Assembly (NCBI GenBank): GCA_000403215.2
Contig: KE159560.1
Location: 248,591 to 312,590 of the forward strand
Direction of reading: 5' to 3'
DNA length: 64,000 bases
Origin: Lachnospiraceae bacterium A4
GTDB lineage: Bacteria; Bacillota; Clostridia; Lachnospirales; Lachnospiraceae
Shown: positions 25,666 to 33,214 of the stretch, piece after piece
How positions within the stretch are numbered: position 1 is the stretch's first letter
Layout of the letters: every line of letters begins with the position of its first letter
The notes under the pieces: model-generated
What the model was told of the DNA's origin: nothing
Databases searched by the model: none
Seen by the model: the letters and a program-made list of their open reading frames with translations, nothing else
Position numbers and translations under genes: made by a program

Positions 25666-25915
25666 CGAAGCGGCATAACAATACAGAGACTGCTGCGAAA
25701 TAAAATTATGGAGGATTTTGCATGTTAAATTTAATTGTAATGGAGAAAATTGCAAAGTAAATATTGCAGGGAGGCGTTTTAGCGTTATTTTTGCGCTAGG
25801 AGTCTGCCCATTTGTCAGCGGCATAAGCTGTTGACGTTTTCGCCTTACAATTGTTTTATATGATGGTATATAATGAATGAATCATTAGAACATGGCTGTA
25901 TGGTCATGTTTTTTT
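25666..25915 (+). ncRNA. Candidate small transcript, possibly encoding a 12-residue peptide
   Basis: About 250 nt from a strong promoter to a T-run hairpin, within the 526-bp gap between two ABC transporter genes. A 12-codon ORF (25722-25760, MLNLIVMEKIAK) has a strong ribosome site (TATGGAGGATTTTGC). A longer frame in another phase reads through cysteine-rich NCKVNIAGRRFSVIFALGVC but lacks a good start. Expression and product are inferred; either peptide may be chance. No known riboswitch is recognised. Confidence 0.35.
25889..25915 (+). terminator. Terminator of the short unit
   Basis: AACATGGC / GGTCATGTT stem (25889-25910, one G-T pair) with a 6-nt loop, followed by seven T to 25915. Confidence 0.6.
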
Positions 25916-26000
25916 GTGCATACGGGCACCCAGAGGAGGCTTGTCAGCAGAAGCCGGCGGACGCCCGGCGCGCATGATTTTTCAAATATATTCTTGGATA

Positions 26001-26045
26001 AAAGACCATGATATAGACGCTTTCGGGCATCCATGGTCTTTTTTT
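26001..26045. terminator. Intrinsic terminator before the ABC-2 operon
   Basis: AAAGACCATG (26001-26010) pairs exactly with CATGGTCTTT (26032-26041), followed by more T. The 85 bp between this hairpin and the previous one hold a GC-rich tract near 25955-25975 and no ORF of note. What transcript it ends is unclear; a second small RNA is possible. Confidence 0.65.
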
Positions 26046-26097
26046 CGTTGTAAGGCGGTGTCTGCTCAAAAATGGAAAAAGTGAAAGGAAAACAAAC

Positions 26098-27117
26098 ATG
26101 AATAAAAATCAAAATATCAACAAAGACACGACAATGATCAACACAGCGAATTTGGTCAAAACATACCGCCGCTACAAAAAGCCAGAGGGTATTCGTGGCA
26201 GCATCGCCAGCCTGTTTCGGCGTGAATACGAAGAAAAGACTGCGGTAAACCAGATTGACCTGTCCATTCAGGCAGGTGAGTTTGTCGGGCTAATTGGGCC
26301 AAATGGCGCAGGGAAAACGACATTAATCAAGATGCTGACTGGAATTATCGCTCCGACAGCAGGCACAATCAACGTGATGGGATACTATCCCAATGACTTG
26401 AAAAACGCATTTAAAAAGCAGTACGCCGTTGTGATGGGGCAGAAGAGCCAATTGTTTTTTGAGCTGACAGTCAACGATACACTGCGTCTTTTTAAAGAAA
26501 TTTATGAGATTTCCGAGAAAACGTTTCAAGCGAATAAGAATTATTTTGTACAGCTTTTCGGTGTCGGGGACTTAATGGATGTACAAGTGCGGACACTGTC
26601 GTTGGGAGAGCGCATGAAAATGGAACTGATTGTGGCATTGTTACACAATCCTAAGATTCTGTTTCTGGATGAGCCGACAATCGGGCTCGATGCGGTTGCA
26701 TCGAAGCAAATCCGCAGTTTTTTGCGGGAAATCAACGAGAAAAAAGGGACAACAATCATTCTTACATCACATTATATAGAAGATATCAAAACGCTGTGCA
26801 GGCGGACGATCGTCGTGAATCACGGTACAAAATTGTACGACGGCGCAACAGATGAATTGTTTGAACGCTTCCAGCGCAATAAGCGGATTAAGATTACCTT
26901 TGACAGTGCAGTCAAAACAATGAGGCTGCGGACGGGCGGCGCAAAGCTTGTGGTGGACGAACCATACAAAAAGGAGTATGAAGTGGCAAGGCAAGACGCA
27001 AAAGCGCTGCTTGCGGAGCTGATGGAGCACGAACTCAAAGACATTGTGATCGAGGAGGAAGAGATTGGCATTGTGGTGGAGCGTATTTATCAGGAGGGAG
27101 GGAACGATAATGCGTAA
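26098..27117 (+). CDS. ABC-2-type transporter ATP-binding protein (COG4586-like)
   Basis: A 339-residue ATPase that drives the two permeases that follow. The N-terminal extension (YRRYKKPEGIRGSIASLFRREYEEKTAV) before the ATPase core is characteristic of the COG4586 group. Walker A is GPNGAGKTT (about residue 67), the signature is LSLGERMKMEL, Walker B is ILFLDEPTIGLD and the H-loop is SHYIED. The C-terminal 90 residues are an accessory domain typical of these ABC-2 systems. SD AAAGGA precedes the first ATG. It overlaps the permease gene by 8 bp. Substrate is not known for this group. Confidence 0.9.
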   Translation: MNKNQNINKDTTMINTANLVKTYRRYKKPEGIRGSIASLFRREYEEKTAVNQIDLSIQAGEFVGLIGPNGAGKTTLIKMLTGIIAPTAGTINVMGYYPNDLKNAFKKQYAVVMGQKSQLFFELTVNDTLRLFKEIYEISEKTFQANKNYFVQLFGVGDLMDVQVRTLSLGERMKMELIVALLHNPKILFLDEPTIGLDAVASKQIRSFLREINEKKGTTIILTSHYIEDIKTLCRRTIVVNHGTKLYDGATDELFERFQRNKRIKITFDSAVKTMRLRTGGAKLVVDEPYKKEYEVARQDAKALLAELMEHELKDIVIEEEEIGIVVERIYQEGGNDNA

Positions 27118-27904
27118 ATACTGGGAAATATCAAAAACTTATATGAAAACACAGCTAGTATGGCGGGCGGATGTCATTTTCAACATGATTTTTACCATAT
27201 CCAAAATTTTGTTCGCCTATCTTCTCTGGGGAATTATTTTTCAGAATAAAGAGTCGGTAGGCATGTTTACATTTCATGGAATGCTTTCTTACTACATTGT
27301 CAGTTCCTTTTTATCACAACTGGAAATGTCAGAGGGAATCAGCAATGAGATACATGAGCGCATTCGCAATGGCACATTTTCCAAATATATTGTAATACCT
27401 GCTGGGATTGAACGGTATTTTATGGCGATGGAGCTTGGGATTGTGCTGTTTTATCTTGTGTTTGACTTTGCGGCGGCAGTGGTCTGGATTTATATATTTC
27501 GGATTCAATTTGTGTTTACGACACAGTGGCGGGTGATTGTGTGTGCGGTTCTCATGGCAGGGCTTGGCATGATATTTATGATACAGCTCAATTATTTTCT
27601 TGGCATACTGACGCTGCGGTTTGAGGGAATCGGCACGTTTTTGATGATAAAAAATAATCTGGTGTCGCTGGTGACAGGAAGTATCGTACCGCTGGCACTG
27701 TTTCCAGAAACTGTGACTGGTATTCTGCGGCTGCTGCCTTTTTACTATGTTACTTATCTGCCCGCCATGCTGTTTACAGGGCAGTGTCAGGAGGAGGCAG
27801 TGCGGGGGCTTGTCATCATTGGGTGCTGGTGTGTGCTGATGCAGTCAGCAATCCAGAATGCAAGGAAAAAGTATTTTAGGAAGTATGACGGGGCGGGAAT
27901 CTAA
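27110..27904 (+). CDS. ABC-2 permease (COG4587/DUF990-like)
   Basis: A 264-residue membrane protein with six hydrophobic stretches (about 22-45, 58-75, 105-130, 140-170, 175-195, 225-245). It fits the ABC-2 permease group found with COG4586 ATPases. I start at ATG 27110, with AGGGAGGG upstream inside the ATPase gene; the upstream GTG at 27065 is not supported. It overlaps the ATPase stop by 8 bp. It probably forms a heterodimer with the next permease. Confidence 0.85.
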   Translation: MRKYWEISKTYMKTQLVWRADVIFNMIFTISKILFAYLLWGIIFQNKESVGMFTFHGMLSYYIVSSFLSQLEMSEGISNEIHERIRNGTFSKYIVIPAGIERYFMAMELGIVLFYLVFDFAAAVVWIYIFRIQFVFTTQWRVIVCAVLMAGLGMIFMIQLNYFLGILTLRFEGIGTFLMIKNNLVSLVTGSIVPLALFPETVTGILRLLPFYYVTYLPAMLFTGQCQEEAVRGLVIIGCWCVLMQSAIQNARKKYFRKYDGAGI

Positions 27905-27952
27905 GAAACAGTCCCGAATGAATAACATTGCAATGAGAATGGAGGAATTTTG

Positions 27953-28747
27953 ATGAATAAGAAAAACTGGCGCGTGTTTCAAGAATTGTTTCGGCTGCGT
28001 TTTCATGGACTGACAGTATTCCGGTTTGATTTTTTCGCACCGTTTTTTGTAGATGGCAGCCTGTTTGCCATTCAACTGCTGGCGTTTGGTGCTGTGTATG
28101 CGAATGTTGACAGAATCGGAAGTTGGGGCAGAGGAGAAATGATTTTGTATATCGGGACGTTTTCTCTGTTAAATGCAGTCAATATGACAATCTATTTCTT
28201 TGGTATTAACAGTATCCCTTATAAGGTGCGTTCGGGCGAGTTGGATTTGTATCTGTCTAAACCTGTAAGTCCGCTGTTTCGGCTGACATTCGAGAACATC
28301 AGTCCGGGTGCTGTGCCATTGATATTGATGAGCGTTTGCATCATTGTCTATGGAATTGCCAGTCTGCAAATGACGCTGACACTTGTCATAGCAGCCGCCT
28401 ATATTTTCTGGCTGGTTCTGATGGAAATTTTGTATTACGAGATGGAGGTTCTGATTCGTTCTGTGTCATTGTATGTTGTATCAATGGCGCGTATGGAGCA
28501 GATTGAGGAGGCGGGGCTTGACCTGTGCATGAAACTGCCGGGAATCGCATTATATGGTGTCTATAAGGTCATTTTTTATCTGATTCTGCCCTATGGTATC
28601 ATGGCGACGCTGCCAGTACAGAGCATGATTGGCGAACTGAACCTACAGAGAACACTTTATGGAATCGGTGTAGTTGTGCTGTTCACCGCATTTACCTGTA
28701 TCATCTGGAAAAACGGGCTGAAACACTATAACAGTGCAAGCTCTTAA
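27953..28747 (+). CDS. ABC-2 permease (COG3694/DUF990-like)
   Basis: A 264-residue second permease, with hydrophobic segments at about 25-45, 55-80, 110-145, 145-170, 200-225 and 230-250. The motif YKVRSGELDLYLSKPVSPL near 85-105 matches the ABC2_membrane_6 (DUF990) group, where the RxGxLDxxLxKP loop recurs. Start ATG 27953 is set by GGAGGA 7 bp upstream; the TTG at 27950 is less likely. It is the third gene of the ABC-2 operon (49 bp after the first permease). The terminator is not obvious. Confidence 0.85.
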   Translation: MNKKNWRVFQELFRLRFHGLTVFRFDFFAPFFVDGSLFAIQLLAFGAVYANVDRIGSWGRGEMILYIGTFSLLNAVNMTIYFFGINSIPYKVRSGELDLYLSKPVSPLFRLTFENISPGAVPLILMSVCIIVYGIASLQMTLTLVIAAAYIFWLVLMEILYYEMEVLIRSVSLYVVSMARMEQIEEAGLDLCMKLPGIALYGVYKVIFYLILPYGIMATLPVQSMIGELNLQRTLYGIGVVVLFTAFTCIIWKNGLKHYNSASS

Positions 28748-28814
28748 AAAGCGTCTGCGGAAATGAACAGCGCAGGCTCATATCATCTTAAATAGAATAG
28801 AAAGGAATCTTAAA

Positions 28815-30683
28815 ATGAATATCGAAAAACACATAGAATTTGACAAAATAAAGGAACGCTGGATGTCACTTGCAGTCACCGACCACGCCAAGGAGATGAT
28901 TGCAAAGGTGTCCTGTTATCTGGAGGAGAGTGAGCTGAGAAAGCAGCTCAAGGATACCACCAACAGTAAGATCCTGCTCGAAAAGCTCGGCGCACCTCCC
29001 TTGCAGAATGTTGCGGAGGCGAAAGAGATTCTGACAATCGCCGAGAAAGGGGACTGTCTGACGCCCTACCAGCTCGAGCGTGTGGAGAAAGTGCTGGTCG
29101 CAGTCATGCGCTTAAAGGACTATCTCGCCAAAGGAAAACAGTATGAAAATCCATTGGCATACTATGAAGAAAATCTCGATGCTGCAAAAGCACTTCGGGA
29201 GGAGATCAGCCGTCAAATCAGAAATGGCATTGTTGATGATTATGCTTCCAAAGAACTCAGACAGCTTCGGGCTGACATGCTGCGCTGTGAAGAGCAGATG
29301 AAGCAGAAGGCAGAGCAGATACTCCGCGCAAATAAGGAATGTATGGCAGACAACTATTGCACCGCGCGCAACGGCAGGATTTGTGTGCCTGTAAAAAAAG
29401 AATATAAATTCAAAATTTCAGGGAGTGTCATTGATAAATCCGCTACAGGCAGCACGTTTTTTATCGAGCCAGTAAGCGTTGCAAAATATTATGAAGAATT
29501 GCAGCTTTTGCAAATCAGTGAGGAAAACGAAGTATACCGAATTTTATATACCCTGACCGCGATGGTCGCGGAGTCCATTCCCTTGATGAATGAAAATATC
29601 CGACTCATGGAAAAGCTGGATTTTATCTTTTCCAAGGGAAAGCTCAGCATAGATCTGGACGCCGCAGCGCCAGCCATCAACACAGAGCGCCGTATCATTC
29701 TAAAGGACGCAAGGCACCCGCTGATGGACAGAGCACTCAACATTCCACTGCAATTTGAAATTGGCAGTCAGGCGCGGGGAATCATCATAACAGGTCCGAA
29801 TACTGGCGGAAAAACCGTAGCGATTAAGACTGTTATGCTCAGTTGTATCATGGCACAGTGCGGACTCCATGTTGCCTGCAAAGAAGCTGATATTTGTATG
29901 AACAGCAGTTATCTGTGTGATATCGGTGACGGACAGGACATCACAGAGAATCTCTCTACCTTTTCCGCACATATCAAAAATGTGCTGGAGGTATTGCGCG
30001 AGGTTCATCGCGACAGCCTTGTGATTATGGACGAGATGGGTTCAGGCACAGACCCGACAGAGGGCATGGGTATTGCAATCGCAATATTGGAGGAGCTTCG
30101 CAAAAGTGGCTGTCTGTTCCTTGTCACGACACATTATCCCGAAGTCAAGGACTATGCAGACAAAACAGAGGATATTGTCAATGCGAGAATGACTTTTGAT
30201 AAGGAAACCTTAAAACCGACTTATCAAATGGTGATCGGCGAAGCCGGAGAAAGCTGTGCATTTTATATTGCGGACAGACTGGGTATGCCCAATGAGATGC
30301 TAAAAACCGCAGTCCGGGCAGCTTACGGAGAAGCAGCAGTCAAAGATTATCAATTCTGTAAGGAGGAAAACACGCTCCAAAAGGAAGCTGGACACAAACT
30401 TGTAAAGGTGAAAAAGACAATCCCCAGAACGAAGCTGGACACCAAGTACCATCTAGGTGACAGTGTGATGGTATTTCCAGATAAAAAAATTGGCATTGTG
30501 TGCGAACCTGTCAATGAAAAGGGCGTTCTGCGCGTGCAGCTTCAGAACAAAAAAATCTGGATTAACCATAAGCGCGTCAGGCTGCATGTGGCGGCAGCGC
30601 AATTATATCCAGCGGATTACGATTTCTCGATTCTCTTTGAGACTGTAGAAAACCGCAAAATTGTGAAGAAAATGATGCAGTAA
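28815..30683 (+). CDS. MutS2-like ATPase lacking the Smr domain
   Basis: A 622-residue MutS-family protein. The first 300 residues are helical core and lever (DNYCTARNGRICVPVKKEYKFKI), followed by the MutS ATPase domain: Walker A GPNTGGKTVAIKT from residue 327, Walker B LVIMDEMGSGTDP at about 402-414 and the TTHYPEVKDY helix. Canonical MutS2 has about 780 residues and ends in an Smr nuclease domain. Here the frame ends after a KOW-like stretch (YHLGDSVMVFPDKKIGIV). It may act in recombination control or on stalled ribosomes, or be a dedicated paralogue; full MutS2 is not in this window. Confidence 0.85.
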   Translation: MNIEKHIEFDKIKERWMSLAVTDHAKEMIAKVSCYLEESELRKQLKDTTNSKILLEKLGAPPLQNVAEAKEILTIAEKGDCLTPYQLERVEKVLVAVMRLKDYLAKGKQYENPLAYYEENLDAAKALREEISRQIRNGIVDDYASKELRQLRADMLRCEEQMKQKAEQILRANKECMADNYCTARNGRICVPVKKEYKFKISGSVIDKSATGSTFFIEPVSVAKYYEELQLLQISEENEVYRILYTLTAMVAESIPLMNENIRLMEKLDFIFSKGKLSIDLDAAAPAINTERRIILKDARHPLMDRALNIPLQFEIGSQARGIIITGPNTGGKTVAIKTVMLSCIMAQCGLHVACKEADICMNSSYLCDIGDGQDITENLSTFSAHIKNVLEVLREVHRDSLVIMDEMGSGTDPTEGMGIAIAILEELRKSGCLFLVTTHYPEVKDYADKTEDIVNARMTFDKETLKPTYQMVIGEAGESCAFYIADRLGMPNEMLKTAVRAAYGEAAVKDYQFCKEENTLQKEAGHKLVKVKKTIPRTKLDTKYHLGDSVMVFPDKKIGIVCEPVNEKGVLRVQLQNKKIWINHKRVRLHVAAAQLYPADYDFSILFETVENRKIVKKMMQ

Positions 30684-30722
30684 CAAAGAATTTGTTCCAA
30701 GCGGTATCCAACAAAATATAGA

Positions 30723-30777
30723 TTGACACTTGGGGTCTAATGTGTTAAACTGATGATGAGTTTAATGCATTAGACCC
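30723..30777 (+). promoter_or_regulatory. Promoter with double dyad operator for SMI1-blaI-blaR1
   Basis: TTGACA (30723-30728) and TAAACT (30746-30751), 17-bp spacer. A perfect outer pair GGGTCTAATG (30733-30742) / CATTAGACCC (30768-30777) and an inner pair TTAAAC / GTTTAA form a long dyad across the promoter. It can also be read as two adjacent near-palindromes, GTCTAATGTGTTAAAC and GTTTAATGCATTAGAC, 25 bp apart. Overlap with -35/-10 fits a repressor, most simply the BlaI-type protein encoded downstream (inference). Confidence 0.7.
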
Positions 30778-30861
30778 TGTTTGTATATGCGGGATATAGC
30801 GAACCAGCAAACCGTCATAGATGGACATCAAGAAATATGGATAAAACGAGGAGGACTAAGT

Positions 30862-32817
30862 ATGTCAGAGAGTTTTCCGTTGGAGGAATTAAGAGCGTTG
30901 TTGAACAAAGCAAAAGCAGTGGATAAATACTGCTACCAGTTTGGGGCGAAATCGCATCAGTACCAGTGGAATCCGCCGGCGTCTGTCGAGGAAGTGGAGG
31001 AGTTTGAACAGAAAATCGGTGTCAGGCTGCCAGAGGAGTACCGCGATTTTTTGTTATTGGCAGGCAATGGCGGTGCAGGACCTTATTATGGCCTGTTTTC
31101 TTTGCAGAAGATTTTGTACTGGCTGGAAGATGACATTGACTTCAAAAAAGAACCTGTGTTATATCCGGGAATCGAGATCCCACAGGAATACTATGAAGAT
31201 GAAGATAAATATAAATATGAAGATGAAGATGAAGAACTTGATGATGAGGAATATGACTGTGCGCATATGATTGATGACGAGGAACAGGAAAACGATTCTG
31301 AGACAGAAGGAGAGGACTATCTACAGGGCTGTATACCGATTGGCAGTCAGGGAGATTCTTATTTTATGTATTTATTGCTGTCAGGTCCAAACGAGGGGCG
31401 GGTTGTGTATGTGGAAAGCGAACTGACATACGTTTTCTTTCCAAGGGAACAGGGCTTTCTTGCATGGTACAAAAGATGGCTGCGTGAAGTCAGCGGCGGA
31501 TATCATATTTTTTGGTTTGGAACAAATTTAGACGGCGATGAAGACGAACTTCGGGAGCGTTATCAAAATACTACAGACAAGGATGAAAAACGACTGATTC
31601 TTTCCAGCATGGAGAAATTCCCAGTCCTGTCAGCAGCATCGAAAGCGTGGATTGTAGAAGCGGCACAGGAGTATATACACGAATCAAATACCAGATGGCT
31701 GCTGGGATTCTTGCCTACGAAAGAGCTGGATGCTTTTCTGGAACAGCGCTGGGCGCTGGGCTTGTATGATGGAATTATCTGGGAAATTTATGATGTCCGT
31801 AATCGTTACAGGGGTAGTGAGGAAGAGACATGGGCTTTCCTAGATCATTGGGGAAAACGGATTATGAAGGTACTGCCCCAGATTTCACAGGAACACTGGT
31901 ACATTGCATTTGAGATGTTCAAAAAACGTCCATGGCTGAAACTGCGGGATGTAGCAGGACTTTTGGATATTGTGGGTGAAAAGGAGAAGCCAACATTGCT
32001 GCGCACCTTTGGGACATTCCCAGATGCAGTGGCGAATTTAGATGTGTTTCTGAAAGAACTGGAAGAGCGGGAGAATCTTAAACTTTTGAATGCAGCGCTG
32101 CTTGCAGTACCAGTAGTTAAAGATGAAACGCTTCTGGCAGCGTTGGAGCGGGTCTGCGAAGAACTGGACGAGGAATTACGGAGTAGTTATGATTTGGTTT
32201 ACCGCAATGCGCGCGCTATGGCAGAGCATGTGAGAGACGAATTTATCAATCCCCCAATGATGGGGATTATGCGCCCTCGGCGTATCTTTTTGCAAATAGA
32301 TGATGAGTTCAATTTGAAAGTGAACGAGAAGCATGAGGCAGGCGGCATTGCGGTTCATCCTTTTATCGCGCTGGTGATACAGGAACGCTTTGGCGGCGTG
32401 CCCGCTACGCCGCAGGAGTGGGATCAAACACTTTTGGAGATCAAGACGTTGATACTAAAAATCAAAAACAGGCATCTTCGCGTTGACGGCAGTACCCACT
32501 GGACTTATATTGTTCCGCCCGATAAGAACATTCCACTGAAAAAGCCTTATTATTACGCGCTTAGTGACTGGTCTTTGATCGGGCGGATGTGCAATTTAAA
32601 AAGACTGGTGATTGAACATCTCTGTATAGAGGACTTTTCTTTTCTGGAGGAATGCAAAAATGTTGAGACGCTCTCTTTGTACAATACCAATTTTTCTGAC
32701 TGCCGCTTGCTGCTAAAACTGCCAAAATTGAAAAAAGTGGATTTGTCTCTGTGCCGTTTGGAGCATGAGGACGTGTTGGAAACGCTGCAATCACTAGGTA
32801 TAGAGATCGAGCGATAG
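30862..32817 (+). CDS. Large SMI1/KNR4-domain protein with LRR-like C-terminus
   Basis: A 651-residue cytoplasmic protein. The N-terminus (about 25-195) is an SMI1/KNR4 domain: PPASVEEVEEFEQKIGVRLPEEYRDFLLLAGNGG and GDSYFMYLLLSGPNEGRVVYVE, with a long Asp/Glu-rich insertion (110-150). The middle is helical repeats. The last 75 residues are leucine-rich-repeat-like (LKRLVIEHLCIEDF, VETLSLYNTNFSDC, LKKVDLSLCRL). SMI1/KNR4 proteins often act as immunity or scaffold proteins, but no toxin is adjacent. Start ATG 30862 follows GAGGAGGA. blaI begins 34 bp after the stop. Confidence 0.78.
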   Translation: MSESFPLEELRALLNKAKAVDKYCYQFGAKSHQYQWNPPASVEEVEEFEQKIGVRLPEEYRDFLLLAGNGGAGPYYGLFSLQKILYWLEDDIDFKKEPVLYPGIEIPQEYYEDEDKYKYEDEDEELDDEEYDCAHMIDDEEQENDSETEGEDYLQGCIPIGSQGDSYFMYLLLSGPNEGRVVYVESELTYVFFPREQGFLAWYKRWLREVSGGYHIFWFGTNLDGDEDELRERYQNTTDKDEKRLILSSMEKFPVLSAASKAWIVEAAQEYIHESNTRWLLGFLPTKELDAFLEQRWALGLYDGIIWEIYDVRNRYRGSEEETWAFLDHWGKRIMKVLPQISQEHWYIAFEMFKKRPWLKLRDVAGLLDIVGEKEKPTLLRTFGTFPDAVANLDVFLKELEERENLKLLNAALLAVPVVKDETLLAALERVCEELDEELRSSYDLVYRNARAMAEHVRDEFINPPMMGIMRPRRIFLQIDDEFNLKVNEKHEAGGIAVHPFIALVIQERFGGVPATPQEWDQTLLEIKTLILKIKNRHLRVDGSTHWTYIVPPDKNIPLKKPYYYALSDWSLIGRMCNLKRLVIEHLCIEDFSFLEECKNVETLSLYNTNFSDCRLLLKLPKLKKVDLSLCRLEHEDVLETLQSLGIEIER

Positions 32818-32851
32818 CGCTAGTAATAAAATAGAAAGGCGGAATATTAGA

Positions 32852-33211
32852 ATGGAAGTACCAAAAATATTTGAGAGCGAATACCGCTTCTGTGAAATCC
32901 TGTGGGCGCATGAGCCTGTGACAAGCAGCGAGCTGGTACGCCTGTGCAATGAGGCGTTGGAGTGGAAGAAATCCACCACGTACACGGTAATACGAAGGCT
33001 TTCTGAGCGGGGGGTGCTGAAATCTGAGGGCGCTGTCGTGACTTCGCTGATCTCTCGTGAGGAGGTACAGTCCGCGGAGAGCGCCGAGGTTGTCGCGCGC
33101 ACGTTTTCCGGGTCGCTGCCAAGTTTTATAGCAGCTTTTGCGCGGAAAAAGAACCTCTCAAAGCAGGAAATTGATGAAATTCAAAAGATTATTGATACAT
33201 ATAAGGAGTAG
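32852..33211 (+). CDS. blaI: BlaI/MecI-family repressor
   Basis: A 119-residue winged-helix repressor of the BlaI/MecI/CopY group. The N-terminal DNA-binding half has RFCEILWAHEPVTSSELVRLCNEALEWKKSTTYTVIRRLSERGVL, with the STxYTVIRRL recognition helix. The C-terminal half is the dimerisation helix pair. In this family the partner BlaR1-type protease triggers loss of repression. The gene is 34 bp after the SMI1 gene, with SD AAAGGCGG, and 3 bp before the blaR1-like gene. Targets cannot be read directly; the dyad at 30733 is the best candidate. Symbol by family. Confidence 0.9.
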   Translation: MEVPKIFESEYRFCEILWAHEPVTSSELVRLCNEALEWKKSTTYTVIRRLSERGVLKSEGAVVTSLISREEVQSAESAEVVARTFSGSLPSFIAAFARKKNLSKQEIDEIQKIIDTYKE

Positions 33212-33214
33212 CCT

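Noticed and set aside
31190-31320. Asp/Glu-rich stretch in the SMI1 gene as a nucleotide repeat expansion
   Set aside because: GAAGAT-type repetition follows from acidic codon use in the linker; no exact tandem unit.
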